The notes under the pieces were generated by a model that saw only the letters and a list, made by a program, of their open reading frames with translations, was not told where the DNA came from and did no database searches. Both the position numbers and the translations under genes were made by a program. A DNA stretch of 64,000 nucleotides from assembly GCF_030253575.1 (NCBI RefSeq), contig NC_080564.1, positions 9,468,501-9,532,500 of the forward strand, given 5' to 3'. The DNA comes from Rhododendron vialii. Taxonomy: Eukaryota; Streptophyta; Magnoliopsida; Ericales; Ericaceae. Shown here in pieces: positions 22,762 to 34,855 of the stretch (positions are counted from its first letter, which is position 1; every line of letters begins with the position of its first letter).

Positions 22762-25700
22762 TTAGGAAATGAGATACCCATTCTCCTCCAAGTAAGATAT
22801 CACGGTTTCAGCCATATCACATGGGGAAGCACAGACCCCTCCTTTCTGTTGCAATACTATCTGCAATAGTAGTAGAATTTAAATATCAATGAGAAGTAAA
22901 CATGGCACATTTTACATGACTTTTGATACTACCGTATCACCAAAAGTCCTTGAACTTGATCTCAATTTCCACTAACAGAATAATTGAAATCTGAAGGTCG
23001 CAAACAAAACAACAAAACGTTCACCTCAACTTCGCCTCAATTATTCATTCGGCAACTCAAAAAAAGGATTCCCTTTCAACTTACATATTGGTACATTAAG
23101 ATAGAGAATAATCCACTTTGGTACCGATTGCAAATTGTTGTATACTGAAGTTTGCATGCTTCTTAGAAGAGTACAAGGCACATTCTGATGTACAGCCGTG
23201 CTTGAGTGAGTTCAGACAAAGCAAGAACACAAAAGATAAATACACTCAATACACTTAAAGCTGTATTTGGGACAAGGCTTTGGGTAAGGAAAAGAAAATG
23301 GAAACGGAAAAAATGAAGGATCAAACCATTGAGTTGTTAGATCCTTTTCTTGCATTTCCATTTCCTTACCCAAATACACCCTAAAGGGCACACATACCTC
23401 AGAATTCAATGGTGGCTCATATGGGTCATCAATCCCAGTAAAACCTGCAAGATAACAGGACAAGAAAAGAATTGAATTGAAATTAGCATGGCGATGAAGA
23501 GAATTACAGAAATTAGCGCCGTGATCAAGCTACCAACTACCGACTAACTTAAACCACCATTGAATTTATTTACCGCAAGGAAAAAGGAAGAAACCCTAGG
23601 CACATTGACAGTCCAGACCAAATAAATTCAATTCGCATTTTTGGATAGAGAAGAAACCTTCAATTTTTCCTGCTCGTGCAAGCTTGTACAGCCCCTTAGG
23701 GTCCCTTGCTTCACATACTTGCAAAGGCATGTCCATAAACACCTGTGAACATTACACTCTGTCAAACATCACTAAATGATTTTAATGAAAAACATGATTT
23801 GTCAATTGCAAACAATGAAGAATCTCCCATCCATCGCAAAATCCTTATCCCTTCTGTATGCACCCAAATGCTTAAATTGTCATAGAACACAAACCTCAAT
23901 GAATTCTCCTTTTGACAGTAGAGCACGACAGGCATCTCGGTCCTTTCTGTACGGAGATATCAGACTAGCAATGCAAATAACTCCGGCATCTGCAAACAGC
24001 TTCGCAACCTCCCCTAAAATTCATTAATATATGAAACTCCAACAATTTTAGAGAAGACTAAGTGGATCACCAATGAGTGTACATAAATGGACCTCGAAAA
24101 CCCACCAATTCTACGTATGTTTTCTGCACGATCCTCTGCTTTAAAGCTGAGATCGCGGTTCAGACCATGACGAACATTGTCACCATCAAGGATGTAGGTC
24201 AGCTTTCCTCTGATGTGCAAGCCTCGACTTAAAGCGCATGCTAAAGTGCTCTTTCCTAGAGTTATAATTCCAGGAAAGGAACAAAGCAATAGAATTGATT
24301 TCAAAATAGAGAGTGCTCTTTCCTAAAGTCATAATTCCAAGACAAGAAAACATAAGGAACCATTTAATAAATTTGACTTGAAAATAGAGAGTAATGAAAG
24401 GAAAAATGTCAATGTAAGAGGTACTGATAGTACCGACAAGTTTGATATAAAAAGATGCATAGATTTCTTGCTATATTTCTTGCTATAACGTGGCAATGTT
24501 TCCTAAAAGTAAGGCTTAGAGTTGGTACATAATTCAGTATTGTATTTCATTCAGTATCAGGATAACTGAGGTACAGTGCTGGACTTGGTAAATATAGGAG
24601 GCTAGGAGCCCTTTTGAGAAGAACGCTAAAGATTGTATACTAGTGGTTTCATATCACTTGTAAACTTATATGCAGGAAATAGGAATCCTGTCATGTGAAA
24701 AAGAGGGGACGTGCAACCCTCAAATTGGTTCGAAAATCTGAAAATTCGTAACAGAAACAAAATATTTTGCTTCTACAGCAGCATAAAACCAAACCAAACC
24801 AAACAAAGCAGGGCCTTAAGTCCCCATCATTTGGGTCGGCTACATGAATCTGTTCTCTCCATTAAGATTTGTCAAAGGACATCATGTTTCATATATTCAA
24901 AAAACCAAGACCCTTTTGAACTACTGCATTTGATGGCAATTTCGGTCTGCCCCTTCCTGTAGTGCATAATTGATCAACAACCACAGAATCAACTACTTTT
25001 CTCCACATTTATTCAAGTCATCCAACTACCACTAACCAATGAGACAATTTTTGACACTTGGATAGTGTCTGAGGCTCGTATAAAGTTCTATTACTTCTCA
25101 TTTGTAATATCCTCGACATAACTATGAAGCACCACCGTTTAACCTTAAAACCTACCCCTAACAACTATATATTATCCATCCCCACAATATCACCTATCTG
25201 TTCAACACAGGCTGCAGCACTATGCACCTGCAACAGTAATGCAACCGGACACATTAAAGCGTGCTTCTTAGAGATGATGTGTAGTACTAAATCAAGGAAT
25301 TTCTACATTTCATTTCGGTTTTCAGAATTCACGTTTCCAGTTGCATCCGTGAAGAAGCATTAGAAAGAGCACACTAATAACTAATCCTCAGGATTAGTAT
25401 CTGTAAACAGCTTTCTAGAGAATATGTTTTGATATATGAACTCTTCTTCCTAACGTTGATCTCATTCTGAGTTCCATTTTACCTTTTGAACGAGCACATG
25501 TAATTCTGGGACGTCTAAGATGCTTCTACTATTATCCAGGGAATCAGTACACTCTATTTGATCTCCTTTGCCTGATAATCAAGTACTCTATTCTCACCAT
25601 GGACTCTACTCCCTTCTATAGCTTCTTCAGTGTCTTAGTTGACTTCTACTCTTCCCCAGCAACTCTTCCACCAATAATTACAAGTATGACATTTTCTGAA

Positions 25701-28161
25701 CAAGGACAACTCTTACTCCAGTTAAACATGGATGAACTAAGATAGGCATTTTTATTGGTCACACGCAGTAAATGTCCAGACTCTCCAGAGGCAGTTTAAA
25801 AAAGGAAACCAGTCATATTCAAATAGTAATGATTATGGGTAAAAACCAACAAGCATTTTGTTAACCACGAATGGGAAAAGAAAATAAACACAAAAAGGTG
25901 GACAAAATTAGCTTTATTGGAACCACTAATGAGCCTTTCAAAAAAAGAAAAGAAACAAGAACCACTCTTGAAACCTGGTATTGAAACTAAAGTTGCACTC
26001 GAGCTGGCATGTTAAAACCAATTTAGAAAGATCCCAAAAAGGTGGACAAAATTAGCTTTATTGGAACCAGTAATGAGCCTTTCAAAAAAGCAAAGAAATC
26101 AAGAACCACTAATGAAACCTGGTATTGAAACTAAAGTTGAACTCAAGCTGGCATGTTAAAACCAATTTAGAAAGATCCCAATGAACCAAATCTTCTTACT
26201 CAATATACCTTCAATTTGGTTTTTAAGATAATGGCAATCAGTGGTAATTTTCAGTACAAATGTACAACAGCAAAATGTAGAAGCATCATCAAAAGTCGCG
26301 TAGCCTAGACAGCACTTAGGCCCAAGCAATGAACAATTCAAGTAGCTACATGCAATTGAACACAAACCTGAACCACTGAGGCCTGTGATCCATATGACGC
26401 ACCCTTTTTGCTGGAGTAACTCCTGCCTGTCAATTTTCTTGACCGAGCACTTATGCCACACAATGTTTGACGAATTTCCAAAAGTAGACATCTGCCGCAT
26501 ACTTTTACCTAGTTATATATCCAGTCGAAAGAAGTAAAATCTCAGTAAACTTAATCCTCTAAACAACCTACTAAACGCCAGATCTACAACAATCTTGCAA
26601 CTACATTTCACGGTCGATGTTCACAGCATAAACAAGGAACAACTATCATATGCTCGCTGGAGGTTAGACCGCTAATGCAATTTAAAATAAAAGCACTTCA
26701 GACTAATTGTAGCAATATTACATTTGCACCTCCCAGAGAAGCTTCACACGCCAAATTTCAAAGAATTTGGGTTGAGTAAGCAAATTGTTGCTCACACTAC
26801 GAATGCCAAACCACCATTCACAAAAAATTTCCCCCTTTAAAGTTTTGACATATGGGTAACAATTTTCAAATATCCAAGCATGCTAAAAAGTTTAAGTATC
26901 TCGAGTTCACTTGAAGGTAGGAAAAGGATAAAAAAAAAATGGTAATTACAAAATTGAAGAGCGTGTTCAACTGCATGCTAAGAAACAATACTCACAGGCA
27001 GTGGTGGATCCAGAAAATCGAAATAGCAGACACTGTCACTATCAACCATAATCTTGAAGACCCCGGAAGTTTAAGGGTTTTGAATTTTGGATTCTAAAAA
27101 TTATTTTATTTCTTTCCAATCATTACTTTCATTTTTCTCTCTCTAATCATTAGCATATTTCCAATCATTACTCTATTTCTTTCTACACTTATTATCTACA
27201 AATTCAAATCCAAAATCCCAAAACGAACTCAGTCGAAATCTTTTTCCATTGACACGCCTCCAAACTTAAAACAATTCTTACTAAGCATAAAATTTAATAA
27301 TGCCTAGTTTCCCAAATGTGCTAAAAATACAAAAAAATATTTTTAGTATTGTAACACATCTGGGAAACCACCCCTAATACAAACTTAAACAAAAGTTTTC
27401 TAAACACAATCACAAAATGCAAGATATTCTACACATTAAAGTGAAATTCTGGAGGATTCTTAAAAGCACTTGATATATTTAAAATGGGCACTAGTGTAAT
27501 TCCTTAGGCATTCCTTAAGATGATAATTGAAAGTGTGATTCTGATTCCTGAAAAAGAAATCATTTTGAAGTATTATTGGATATGCAACAAAAATAGATAA
27601 GTAAAAAAGGTCGGGGGTTCTCCAAAAAGTATTTTTTGAAAAAAAAATTAATTTCAAACTCAAAAATTATATATTTATACAAATAATTTTTCTATTAGAG
27701 TTTAAAAATTAAAAAAAAATTTAAATAAGAAGATAAATTGGAACAACCTTAGTGGGTCAAAATAGTCAATCTTTAAAAAGCCATAGACAATCTTTCGAAC
27801 ATAAAACAAAGACCTTTCGAACCAAATTTTAAAAGCAATAATCCACGGGTCAAATTTGGAATCCGGAAAAGGAAACAGGGATCAGAACCGTACCTTTAGA
27901 ATCTTCTACCAAACCCTTATCGTCCGCATTAGAGTCGGCCTTATCTAATTCTCGAACGAAATCAGCTTTGCCATTGACGCACGACACCTGAGACCCCTCC
28001 ATTGCCTTAACTGGCGCGGAAAAACTCGATCTTGCGCTTTCATAACAACAATTAGACGCGGGGATCTTGAAGAACCCTAATTTCGTCGGCGTCAAGCCGC
28101 CACCGAGGTCGATTTCCGGAAACGGACACCGAATCGACGGTCGATTTCCGGCCGTAATCAT
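22762..28161 (-). CDS. Adenylyl-sulfate (APS) kinase, plastid-type, seven exons
   Basis: The enzyme phosphorylates APS with ATP to PAPS, the sulfuryl donor for sulfated metabolites such as sulfated peptides and flavonoids. Exons on the minus strand: 28161-27894, 26508-26368, 24255-24106, 24013-23895, 23742-23658, 23444-23398, 22860-22762; all introns are GT-AG and phases join into 302 codons plus TAA. Residues 1 to about 90 ([11 protein letters not shown]...) are Ser/basic-rich and fit a plastid transit peptide. The kinase core follows: P-loop GLSGSGKST (132-140), [68 protein letters not shown], and the end [12 protein letters not shown]. Cys110 (WHKC) and Cys143 (TLAC) are 33 residues apart, as in the Cys86-Cys119 redox pair of Arabidopsis APK1 (recalled). 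The start is the first ATG in frame. Which APK paralogue it is cannot be decided. Confidence 0.95.
23262..23392. mobile_element. Small hairpin MITE in APS kinase intron 6
   Basis: TGTATTTGGG..TTTGGGTAAGGAAAAG at the left is mirrored by CATTTCCTTACCCAAATACACCC-like sequence at the right (CCTTACCCAAATACACCC). It is a 130-bp inverted repeat within the intron between exons 6 and 7, close to the exon 6 donor at 23397. No target duplication was identified. Confidence 0.6.
24245..24340 (-). repeat. Duplicated 3' splice-site region of APS kinase exon 3
   Basis: The exon 3 start (TGGAATTATAACTCTAG|GAAAGAGCACT on the minus strand, AG ending at 24256) has a copy about 67 bp upstream in transcription order (TGGAATTATGACTTTAG|GAAAGAGCACT, about 24312-24338). 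The copy keeps the AG and the first 11 exon bases but then diverges. Use of it would insert non-coding sequence before the P-loop lysine codon. Confidence 0.75.
25891..26178. repeat. 144-bp tandem duplication in APS kinase intron 2
   Basis: Two adjacent copies (25891-26034 and 26035 to about 26178) beginning CAAAAAGGTGGACAAAATTAG and ending AATTTAGAAAGATCCC, with few differences. The second copy abuts the intron sequence about 190 bp from the exon 2 donor. Confidence 0.85.
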
Positions 28162-28850
28162 GTTTCGGTAGGAGTGAGAGAGAGATGCGGGCGATGGCAG
28201 GAGTGAGAGATGTTTCAATTAAGGGTTTCAGCGGGATGTAACATATACTACATGTGTATGTATAGGCGTGGGATACGCTAAAATTTCTATCGCTGTCTGG
28301 TCCGATGATTATCGATGGACGTTTGAAAGCGGCGGAATGCGAGGGACACGTGGTTTTGGGCAGAAGAATCTACACGGGATCAGAAGCTCTGCTTTGCAGT
28401 TGAGAGGGGGAGAGAGAGAGAGAGAGTTGATTTGGATTTTTTGATCAGGGAGAAAACATACTCTATTCACTGCTCCACGTAATTTCTATAGTCTATTTCA
28501 ATAATTAATGGTTTAAATACGTTTTTAAATTATTATTGATATCTATTACTGATAATAGTTTGTTTTTTTATCCAAATCATCCAAAATACTTTTGAATGCT
28601 CAAGATGAAGTGCTTTAAACTTTATTTACGAAAGACCCCGTTAGAAAGTTTTTCTCTATTGGAATACTGAATACTCCGCAATAATAGATCCGGCGTATGT
28701 CACGATCCAAGATTAGGATTTGTTAATTGTAATTGTTTGGTGTACTTACTTGGAACGCATAATTGTTTGTTAATTGTTACTCGACGATTCGAATCTTATT
28801 ACTCAAGAGATAATCAGGTAAACTCTCAGTACTCTAAAGCCAGATAGTTT
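28162..28850. promoter_or_regulatory. Upstream region of APS kinase
   Basis: Presumed leader and promoter, read leftward. Two GA runs are near 28176-28187 and 28410-28427. An in-frame TTG-initiated extension upstream of the chosen ATG (to 28218) was not used because plants start at ATG. No TATA box or conserved motif could be assigned with confidence. Confidence 0.4.
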
Positions 28851-28859
28851 GAGGGAGGA

Positions 28860-29634
28860 TTATGTTGTTTGGGTCCCTCATCCTAGTGGCCATTATTCTG
28901 TTGCCTTACATGGGAAGCACTTCAAATCAGAAGGCCAAACCCACCTTGGGTAGCAATTGTCTGGTCCAAACAAATGGTCCCTCGATAGGCCTTTGTTTTA
29001 TGGTTGGCCGTTCAAACCAAGCTGTGTACTAAGGACAGGTTAGCTAATTGGGGGATGCAGGTGGACGACAAATGTGTGCTTTGCAATAATGCTAGAAAGG
29101 CCCACCACCATTTATTTTTCCAGTGTCCCTTCTCTTCTATGGTCTGGCAGCAAGTTCTAGTGAGAACTTTGGTGCCAGGCATTCCTAACACCCTCATGGA
29201 CATTGTGGACTAGCTTGTCTAGTATGGGATGTCCAAGGTTTTTAAGAATTTAGTTTTACATAGTACCTTAGCAGCTACAGTGTATGGTATTTGGATTGAG
29301 AGGAATACTAGAGTGTTTCAAGGCCTTTCCAAACAGGTTGACATTGTGTCCTTTAACGTGGTTAACTCTATTAGAGATTTTCTATGCTCCAGAAGACGTG
29401 TTAAGAACTCCACTTTGAACAGGACTTTGGGTGACAAATGGAGGCTTTCGGATAGTATTTTTTCTCCAATGTAAATGTTGATTCTTTGTATAGGCAGTAG
29501 ATACCTTAAAGTTGTTTGTGTTTCTTACGGGGATGCCCCTATTACATCTATGGTGTTCATACTGGGAAATGCCCCTTTTAGTTTGTAATTCGTTTGAGCT
29601 TTTCAATGAAATTGTGCTTATCAAAAAAAAAAAA
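28860..29634 (+). pseudogene. LINE 3' remnant with poly(A) tail
   Basis: Plus-strand frames give the plant LINE zinc-binding RT end: ...LCTKDRLANWGMQ then CVLCNNARKAHHHLFFQCPFS.MVWQ (about 29035-29155), then a further frame with YGIWIERNTRVFQG (about 29280-29325), the usual C-terminal phrase. A frame change near 29213 and missing upstream RT show a 5'-truncated dead copy. It ends in an A run of 13-14 bases at 29621-29634. A matching target duplication was not found. Confidence 0.85.
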
Positions 29635-30128
29635 AACTACTATCCAAGGGAGAAACAATCACAAACAAATTCACAATCGCTACAAACTTAAATCAACTAT
29701 ACTAGCCCCACTAGGAGAATTGGGTATGATATTAGAGCATAGCCTTCTCCAAGTGGTGGGTAGGATGCGTTTTGCCACCATAGACACCAAGAGAGGTTGT
29801 TGGGACTCTACAAAAGGACATTGCATGTCCAACGGAGGGTTTTTTTTTTTTTTTGGGTCAATGGATAGAAGTGATCACTTACATTATATATGAAATATAA
29901 AATACAAATCCGGGATACTTTATCAATTGGAGAGTTCACAAGACAACTAAACCCAATAAGTCAATTAATACAAGAAATAAGCCTGTTATAGAATAGAAAT
30001 AAAAGAAAAAACACTCTAAAGGGGGAAAGTTGTACTACCCAAGATTTGGTGAAAATGAGTCAAGTGTCCCACATCGGTTAGGAACTAGAGCCTCACTTCA
30101 TATATTAACACCAATCAAAGGCTGCTTT
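29635..30128. other. Intergenic with T homopolymer
   Basis: No gene. A run of about 18 T at 29840-29858 could mark the poly(A) of a minus-strand retroposon. The phrase TGTCCCACATCGG near 30067 resembles the start of many plant LTRs and TRIMs, but no full element can be delimited. Confidence 0.35.
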
Positions 30129-30651
30129 TGTAACGACCCAGATTTTTGACCCAATTTTTTTTAATACAAATTTATATTGTTAAATTTCTAATTCAATAAT
30201 TAATTAGATTGAATAATTAAAATATATTATTATGTGTACAATTGATATTATTTGTATTATTGTATAAGATATGTATTTAAACTTTAGATATACAGGAAAT
30301 CAGTGATTCATATTTATCTCTTATCTTTCCTATCTAAACCCTAAGTAGAACTCTATTCAAACTAACTCTCCACTTCTCTATCTCTCAACCTATACATAAA
30401 AGCGTCCAGATACATCCTCACCATGTACATACATGCGTCCACATACATTAGAATTGAAAACCCCCCAAATGTGGCACTTGTCTCCTATCCTTTTATCATT
30501 ATCAGTATCCATCTCCTTCCTCATTCCACTACTTCTACACTTATCCTCTCACCTTCTTATTACCTTATTATATCTCATTATACATACTCACATAAATTCG
30601 AAAATTGAACACCAGTATATTATTTTACTCTCAATTCTATTGTTGAGTCTA

Positions 30652-30653
<2 letters not shown>

Positions 30654-30711
<58 letters not shown>
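30654..30711. repeat. (TA)n(GA)n microsatellite
   Basis: Compound dinucleotide run inside the solo LTR: about 16 TA units then about 13 GA units. Confidence 0.9.
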
Positions 30712-31799
30712 TTATGGCCGTAGGTGTGTGCACACCGTGAGTTTCGTGGGCACACCGCTGCTGCTGGCCCTATCAGAGTGCCGCCGGACGCTGCCCCGAG
30801 ATTTCAAAACTACCACGGCGATCTACGAACACCGTATAACACTTATTCGGACTTAGAATCGCGTTTGAGGTAGTTTTTCGGAAACCCAAAACCTTTATCT
30901 GCAAATTAATGGAATTACTTAGATTTAAAGTTTATTGAATATGATAATCTGCTGTTAAATTGTTAATTTATTTTTAGTCTTGTTTATATTAAAATTTAGT
31001 CCGGTTGTGCTGGAATGATTAGTGTTATACCCTGTGAAAATTTATGATCGTTTAACAAGTGTTTGATTGTGAAATTATTATTGATGTTGCATTGTTAATT
31101 TGTATTTGAGTGAACGTTTACGTGTTTAATAAAGTATTGGGGTAGATAAATATTTATGAAATATTAACAAGAATATTTTATTAGTAAAAATTTATTTAGA
31201 TTGTAAACAAGAAATATTTTAGATTATATATTAGTTAATCTTTAACTCTAATAAATATTGATTAGCATAGCCTCTCATAATTTTGTTGTTATAAAAATCT
31301 CATATTAATATTTAATATAGATAGTAAATACTAAATTTAGCAATAAGTATTTTTCAATAAAAAAATTAGTTTGTAAAATCTATAAATAATATGAGAGTTA
31401 AAGAAAATGTTTAAATAATAGAAATGTTTTATAAAATTTCTAAATGAGAGAAATAGACTTAATTTTAAGTGTAGTAATTAATTGTTTGGCTGAATATTAT
31501 TCTGTTACTCGCATGATTAAATCTATGACAGGATTAATTTTATCGCATGGTTATGTGTTGTTAGTACTTTTAGTTGAAATATTGAACCGTGTGATATTTT
31601 GTTGTGACTGTAGATCGGACAAATAGGTTCCCGGGGTGGTTACGAGTAGTGAATCATGTAGACGATGATAAGTAAATGGAAAATGATAAAGTGTTGAAAG
31701 TGTGAGTACTGTGTGGATTGTGAATTGAGCCTTGGCGATGGCAAGGGTAACCTATGGGGCCCTGTGTTGAAATGGGTTACCTGCGGGGCCCGGTGTTGT

Positions 31800-32040
31800 G
31801 ACGCTAACGTATGATACGTCATGGAAAGTTTCTCTTTGAGGAAGAGAATGGGTCCCATGAGACGGTTATAGTTAGTGAGATGCTAACGTATGATACGTCA
31901 TGGGAAGTTTCTCTTCAAGGAAGAGAATGGGTCCCATGAGACGGTTATAGTTAGTGAGACGTTAATGTATGATACGTCATGGGAAGTTTCTCTTTGAGGA
32001 AGAGAATGGGTCCCATGAAACGGTTATAGTTAGCGTGGGG
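31800..32040. repeat. 79-bp tandem repeat, three copies, inside solo LTR
   Basis: Units start at about 31803, 31882 and 31961 with GCTAACGTATGATACGTCAT or a variant and contain GAGAATGGGTCCCATGAGACGG and GGTTATAGTTAG. A degenerate fourth piece (GATACGTCATGGGATGACTC) follows near 32065. Internal minisatellites of this kind occur in some long plant LTRs. Confidence 0.9.
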
Positions 32041-33039
32041 TAGTGGATGTCCGACCCTAATGTACGATACGTCATGGGATGACTCGATCCTCCTGTTATG
32101 GTCTTAAGTGAGAACATACTCGGTACATAACTTAGATGCGCTCACCTAGGACCCTGGTGCAGGATAAGCAAGAGGAAGGGTGGACCCATGAGACGATTGT
32201 AGTTAGTGGATGTGGGAGGAAAGGATCTCGCGGAGAGAATCCTTAGATTACATGTAAGATGATGGATAGTAAAGAAAAAGACGATGTGTTATTATTTTAT
32301 ACCTTCAGTGTATTATGAATTATTATATTGTTGATCTGCATATTGTGGTATTGGGTTTTAGGATTTCTACTTAGTGAATTATCACTCAGGATACGTTTGT
32401 ATCCTGGCAAATCGTTTGCTTCGGCGTTCAATTTGTCAGAGTATGCAGGATTCTACAGTGGAGCAGTTGATATAGGTGGGACCCCTGGAACGGAGTCTGG
32501 GCCAACGTTGCTTGGAATTCGTGTCAAAATTAGAGTCGCTCTGGAGTTGCTTTTATTAAGTAAATGTACATAGATTTTTGTATTATTTTGAAATTGTAAT
32601 TTTTGTATAAAGATAAATAAGGGCCTAATAATTTGTAAAATTTAGTGTATTTTAAGATTAATGTTTCCGAAATCCCTTGAGAAATCGAGGCGTTACAGAT
32701 TTTGTCATTTTTTTTTTTGTTAATATCACTCCTCTATAAGTGTATTTTTGGCGTTAACAAAAAAAAAAGAGTGGCAAAATCATTTTCCCAACCAAAAGGC
32801 CAAGTATTGGAGTAGACTGAAAGGCGGTCCCATGTTAACCGGGTCGGGTGTAACATAAACTACTTTTTCCATTTTTAAAAATAAATCAGATTAATCTCCC
32901 CTAATATTGAATATTATGCTTTTGCCTATTCATCCTTTGTTGATTGTATGTGGTTGGAGAATACAAATATCATCATCAAAAGATTCAAAACTGAATATCA
33001 GCGCAAAATTCCACTAATTGTTTACAAGGATAACTCCAT

Positions 33040-33271
33040 GGAGAAATTTTTCGGTGTGGGGTAGGTATATCCCACGTGGTACCCGCTCGGCACATTCAGG
33101 CCGTCTAATACACTTTTGGATGGCTCGGATTGAAACTCTTTTTCTCTTCTCATCCCAACACTTTCGCTTTTCTTTTTTTCTCTTCAAATCAGAGCTGTCC
33201 TAAAACACAATAGACAGCTCGAATGTTGAGTGGACACCATGTAATACCCACCCAACATTGAAATTTTTTCC
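33040..33271. mobile_element. MITE with 8-10-bp target duplication
   Basis: An inverted-repeat element: GGAGAAATTTTTCGGTGTGGG at the left pairs with CCCAACATTGAAATTTTTTCC at the right, and the GATGGCTCGGATTGAAA / TTCAAATCAGAGCTGTCC region also pairs. It is flanked by AACTCCAT (33032-33039 and 33272-33279), extendable to AACTCCATGG if the border is shifted. The TSD size fits hAT (8 bp) or Mutator (9-10 bp). Confidence 0.8.
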
Positions 33272-33335
33272 AACTCCATGGGAACCCTCGACTTGAAAAG
33301 TGTACAATCGACTGAACTCACATCTTGATTACTAA

Positions 33336-33728
33336 GGCTGCGTTGTTTTAAACTTAACTTAAAATGAGTTAATTTGTCATTATATGATTATTTTTGCATT
33401 TACTAGTTTCGCGTCAAACTTTTGTGAATTATTAATTCGACTCTACGAGAGAAATCAAAAAAGTTAAATTTTTTTACTTTTACCCAAATATTTTTGGAAA
33501 TAACCACTTATTTCTCAAAATAATTCAATTTATTTCACTTTTATGCTAAAAAGTGGTTATTTCTCAAAATATTTGGGTAAAAATATAATTTTTTATTTTT
33601 TTGATTCATCTCGTCGAGACGAATTAATAATTCATAAAAATTTAACGTAAAACTAACAAATACAGAAAAAATTCAAATAATAATAAATTAACTCATTTTA
33701 AGTTAAGTACAAAAGAATGCACGCAGCC
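33336..33728. mobile_element. Harbinger-like MITE with about 190-bp inverted arms
   Basis: GGCTGCGTTG... at the left matches the reverse complement of ...ACGCAGCC at the right over almost the full half-length, including AACTTAAAATGAGTTAATTT and GAATTATTAATTCG. Flanked by TAA on both sides (33333-33335 and 33729-33731), a TWA duplication. Confidence 0.85.
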
Positions 33729-33770
33729 TAAGCTTTTGCTTATTAATCGTTGGCAAGTAGTATCCGCAGT

Positions 33771-33800
33771 CAGGGCCGGCCCTTGGCAAACACCGGGTCC
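33771..33800. mobile_element. Orphan hAT-like terminus
   Basis: CAGGGCCGGCCCTTGG matches the terminus of the hAT element at 20166-21080, but no partner terminus was found downstream. It is most likely a truncated copy. Confidence 0.5.
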
Positions 33801-34118
33801 TATATTTTTTTTATTACTATTAGTAAATTAAATTTTAAATCATTATACATACATACATACATATTTATATATATATATGGGGCCGGTTTTCGTTATACAA
33901 AAGTTGACTCAAGTTTTTACATAACACTAATCGGAGTTTTACTCAAATGATCGGAGCCGTTCAATTCGTTTAAAATAGGTTTTTAAGAATTCTTGTAAAA
34001 AATCAACTCATTCCGATATTGGTAATGACTTGACCAGTTCATTCATTTTTATCTTGTAAAATTTGACAGGAACCAATTGAACCTTTAGAGATATAGATAT
34101 ACAAAAAACTTCTTGTAA

Positions 34119-34850
34119 GAGCATCCACAATGGAATAATCAAAAGTGGATAATCAAAAGTTGCCACATCATATTTTGGTTATCTATTTAAGAGGTTGCTA
34201 AAGTTAGCAATGTAGATATCCACAATGGTACAATCAAAATTGAATAACCAAAACTTGCCACATCACATTTTTAACTTATAAAAATCTAGAAATTGTGACA
34301 TAGAAAATATTTTTTTAAAAATAGTTTTCAAACTAATAAAAATAGGTTATTAGAAAAAGAGAGAATAGTTTTTAAAAACTTTGATTAAAAAAAACAGTTT
34401 TCGGAAAAAAGTTTTTAAAAAAAACAGTTTTTGAATAGAAAAAGTTTTTTTTTTCAAAATAACAGTTTTTGAAAAAAAAATTAAAAAAAACTATTTTGAA
34501 ATAAAACTGTTTAAAAAAATTGGGGAAAACAGTTTTAATAGAAAAAACGTGTAAAAAAACTATTTTCGCAAAAATATAAAAACTGTTTTTAAAAGTATTT
34601 TTGTTATAAACATGTTGAAAATGGAAGAAAGAAGGTTTTTATGTAATGATGGTGCACTTGATTGAGGAAATGTGAAGACAATTAAATTTGATTATTGGCA
34701 AAAGGTTAGTAGTTTTAATTATCCAATGTCCAAAATTTGATGAGTTGTTAAGATGCTTCTAAATTTGGTTATTCCAATGTGAGCTCTTTTTGAGCAAATA
34801 TTGCTAACTTTATAAACCTTTTTATTTTGATTATACCACTGTGGATGTTC
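34119..34850. mobile_element. Harbinger/Tourist-like MITE, GAGCATCCACA family
   Basis: Left end GAGCATCCACAATGGAATAATC, right end GATTATACCACTGTGGATGTTC, flanked by TAA (34116-34118 and 34851-34853). The interior is rich in A/T runs with AAACAGTTTTT motifs. It contains an internal near-copy of its own left end (ATCCACAATGGTACAATCAAAA near 34208), as if one end had been duplicated. Confidence 0.85.
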
Positions 34851-34855
34851 TAAGG

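Larger units (their letters stand above)
30129..32697. mobile_element. Solo LTR, 2.6 kb, long-LTR type (probably Ty3/gypsy)
   Basis: Starts TGTAACGACCC and ends GGCGTTACA, so the terminal seven bases TGTAACG/CGTTACA are perfect inverted repeats, with TG...CA ends. Flanking 5-mers are GCTTT (30124-30128) and GATTT (32698-32702), four of five matching. No internal gag-pol or second LTR exists in the window, hence solo. Termini of the TGTAACG-CC type are common in Ty3/gypsy LTRs. Inside are a (TA)n(GA)n microsatellite and a 79-bp tandem array. Confidence 0.8.

Noticed and set aside
28162..28218. An N-terminal extension of APS kinase beginning KHLSLLPSPASLS
   Set aside because: It has no ATG (the upstream codon is TTG); the first in-frame ATG at 28161 was used, and the remaining N-terminus still fits a transit peptide.
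31800..32040. Regular 79-bp repeats that might suggest a CRISPR array
   Set aside because: Units are contiguous without unique spacers and lie inside a plant solo LTR; a plain minisatellite.
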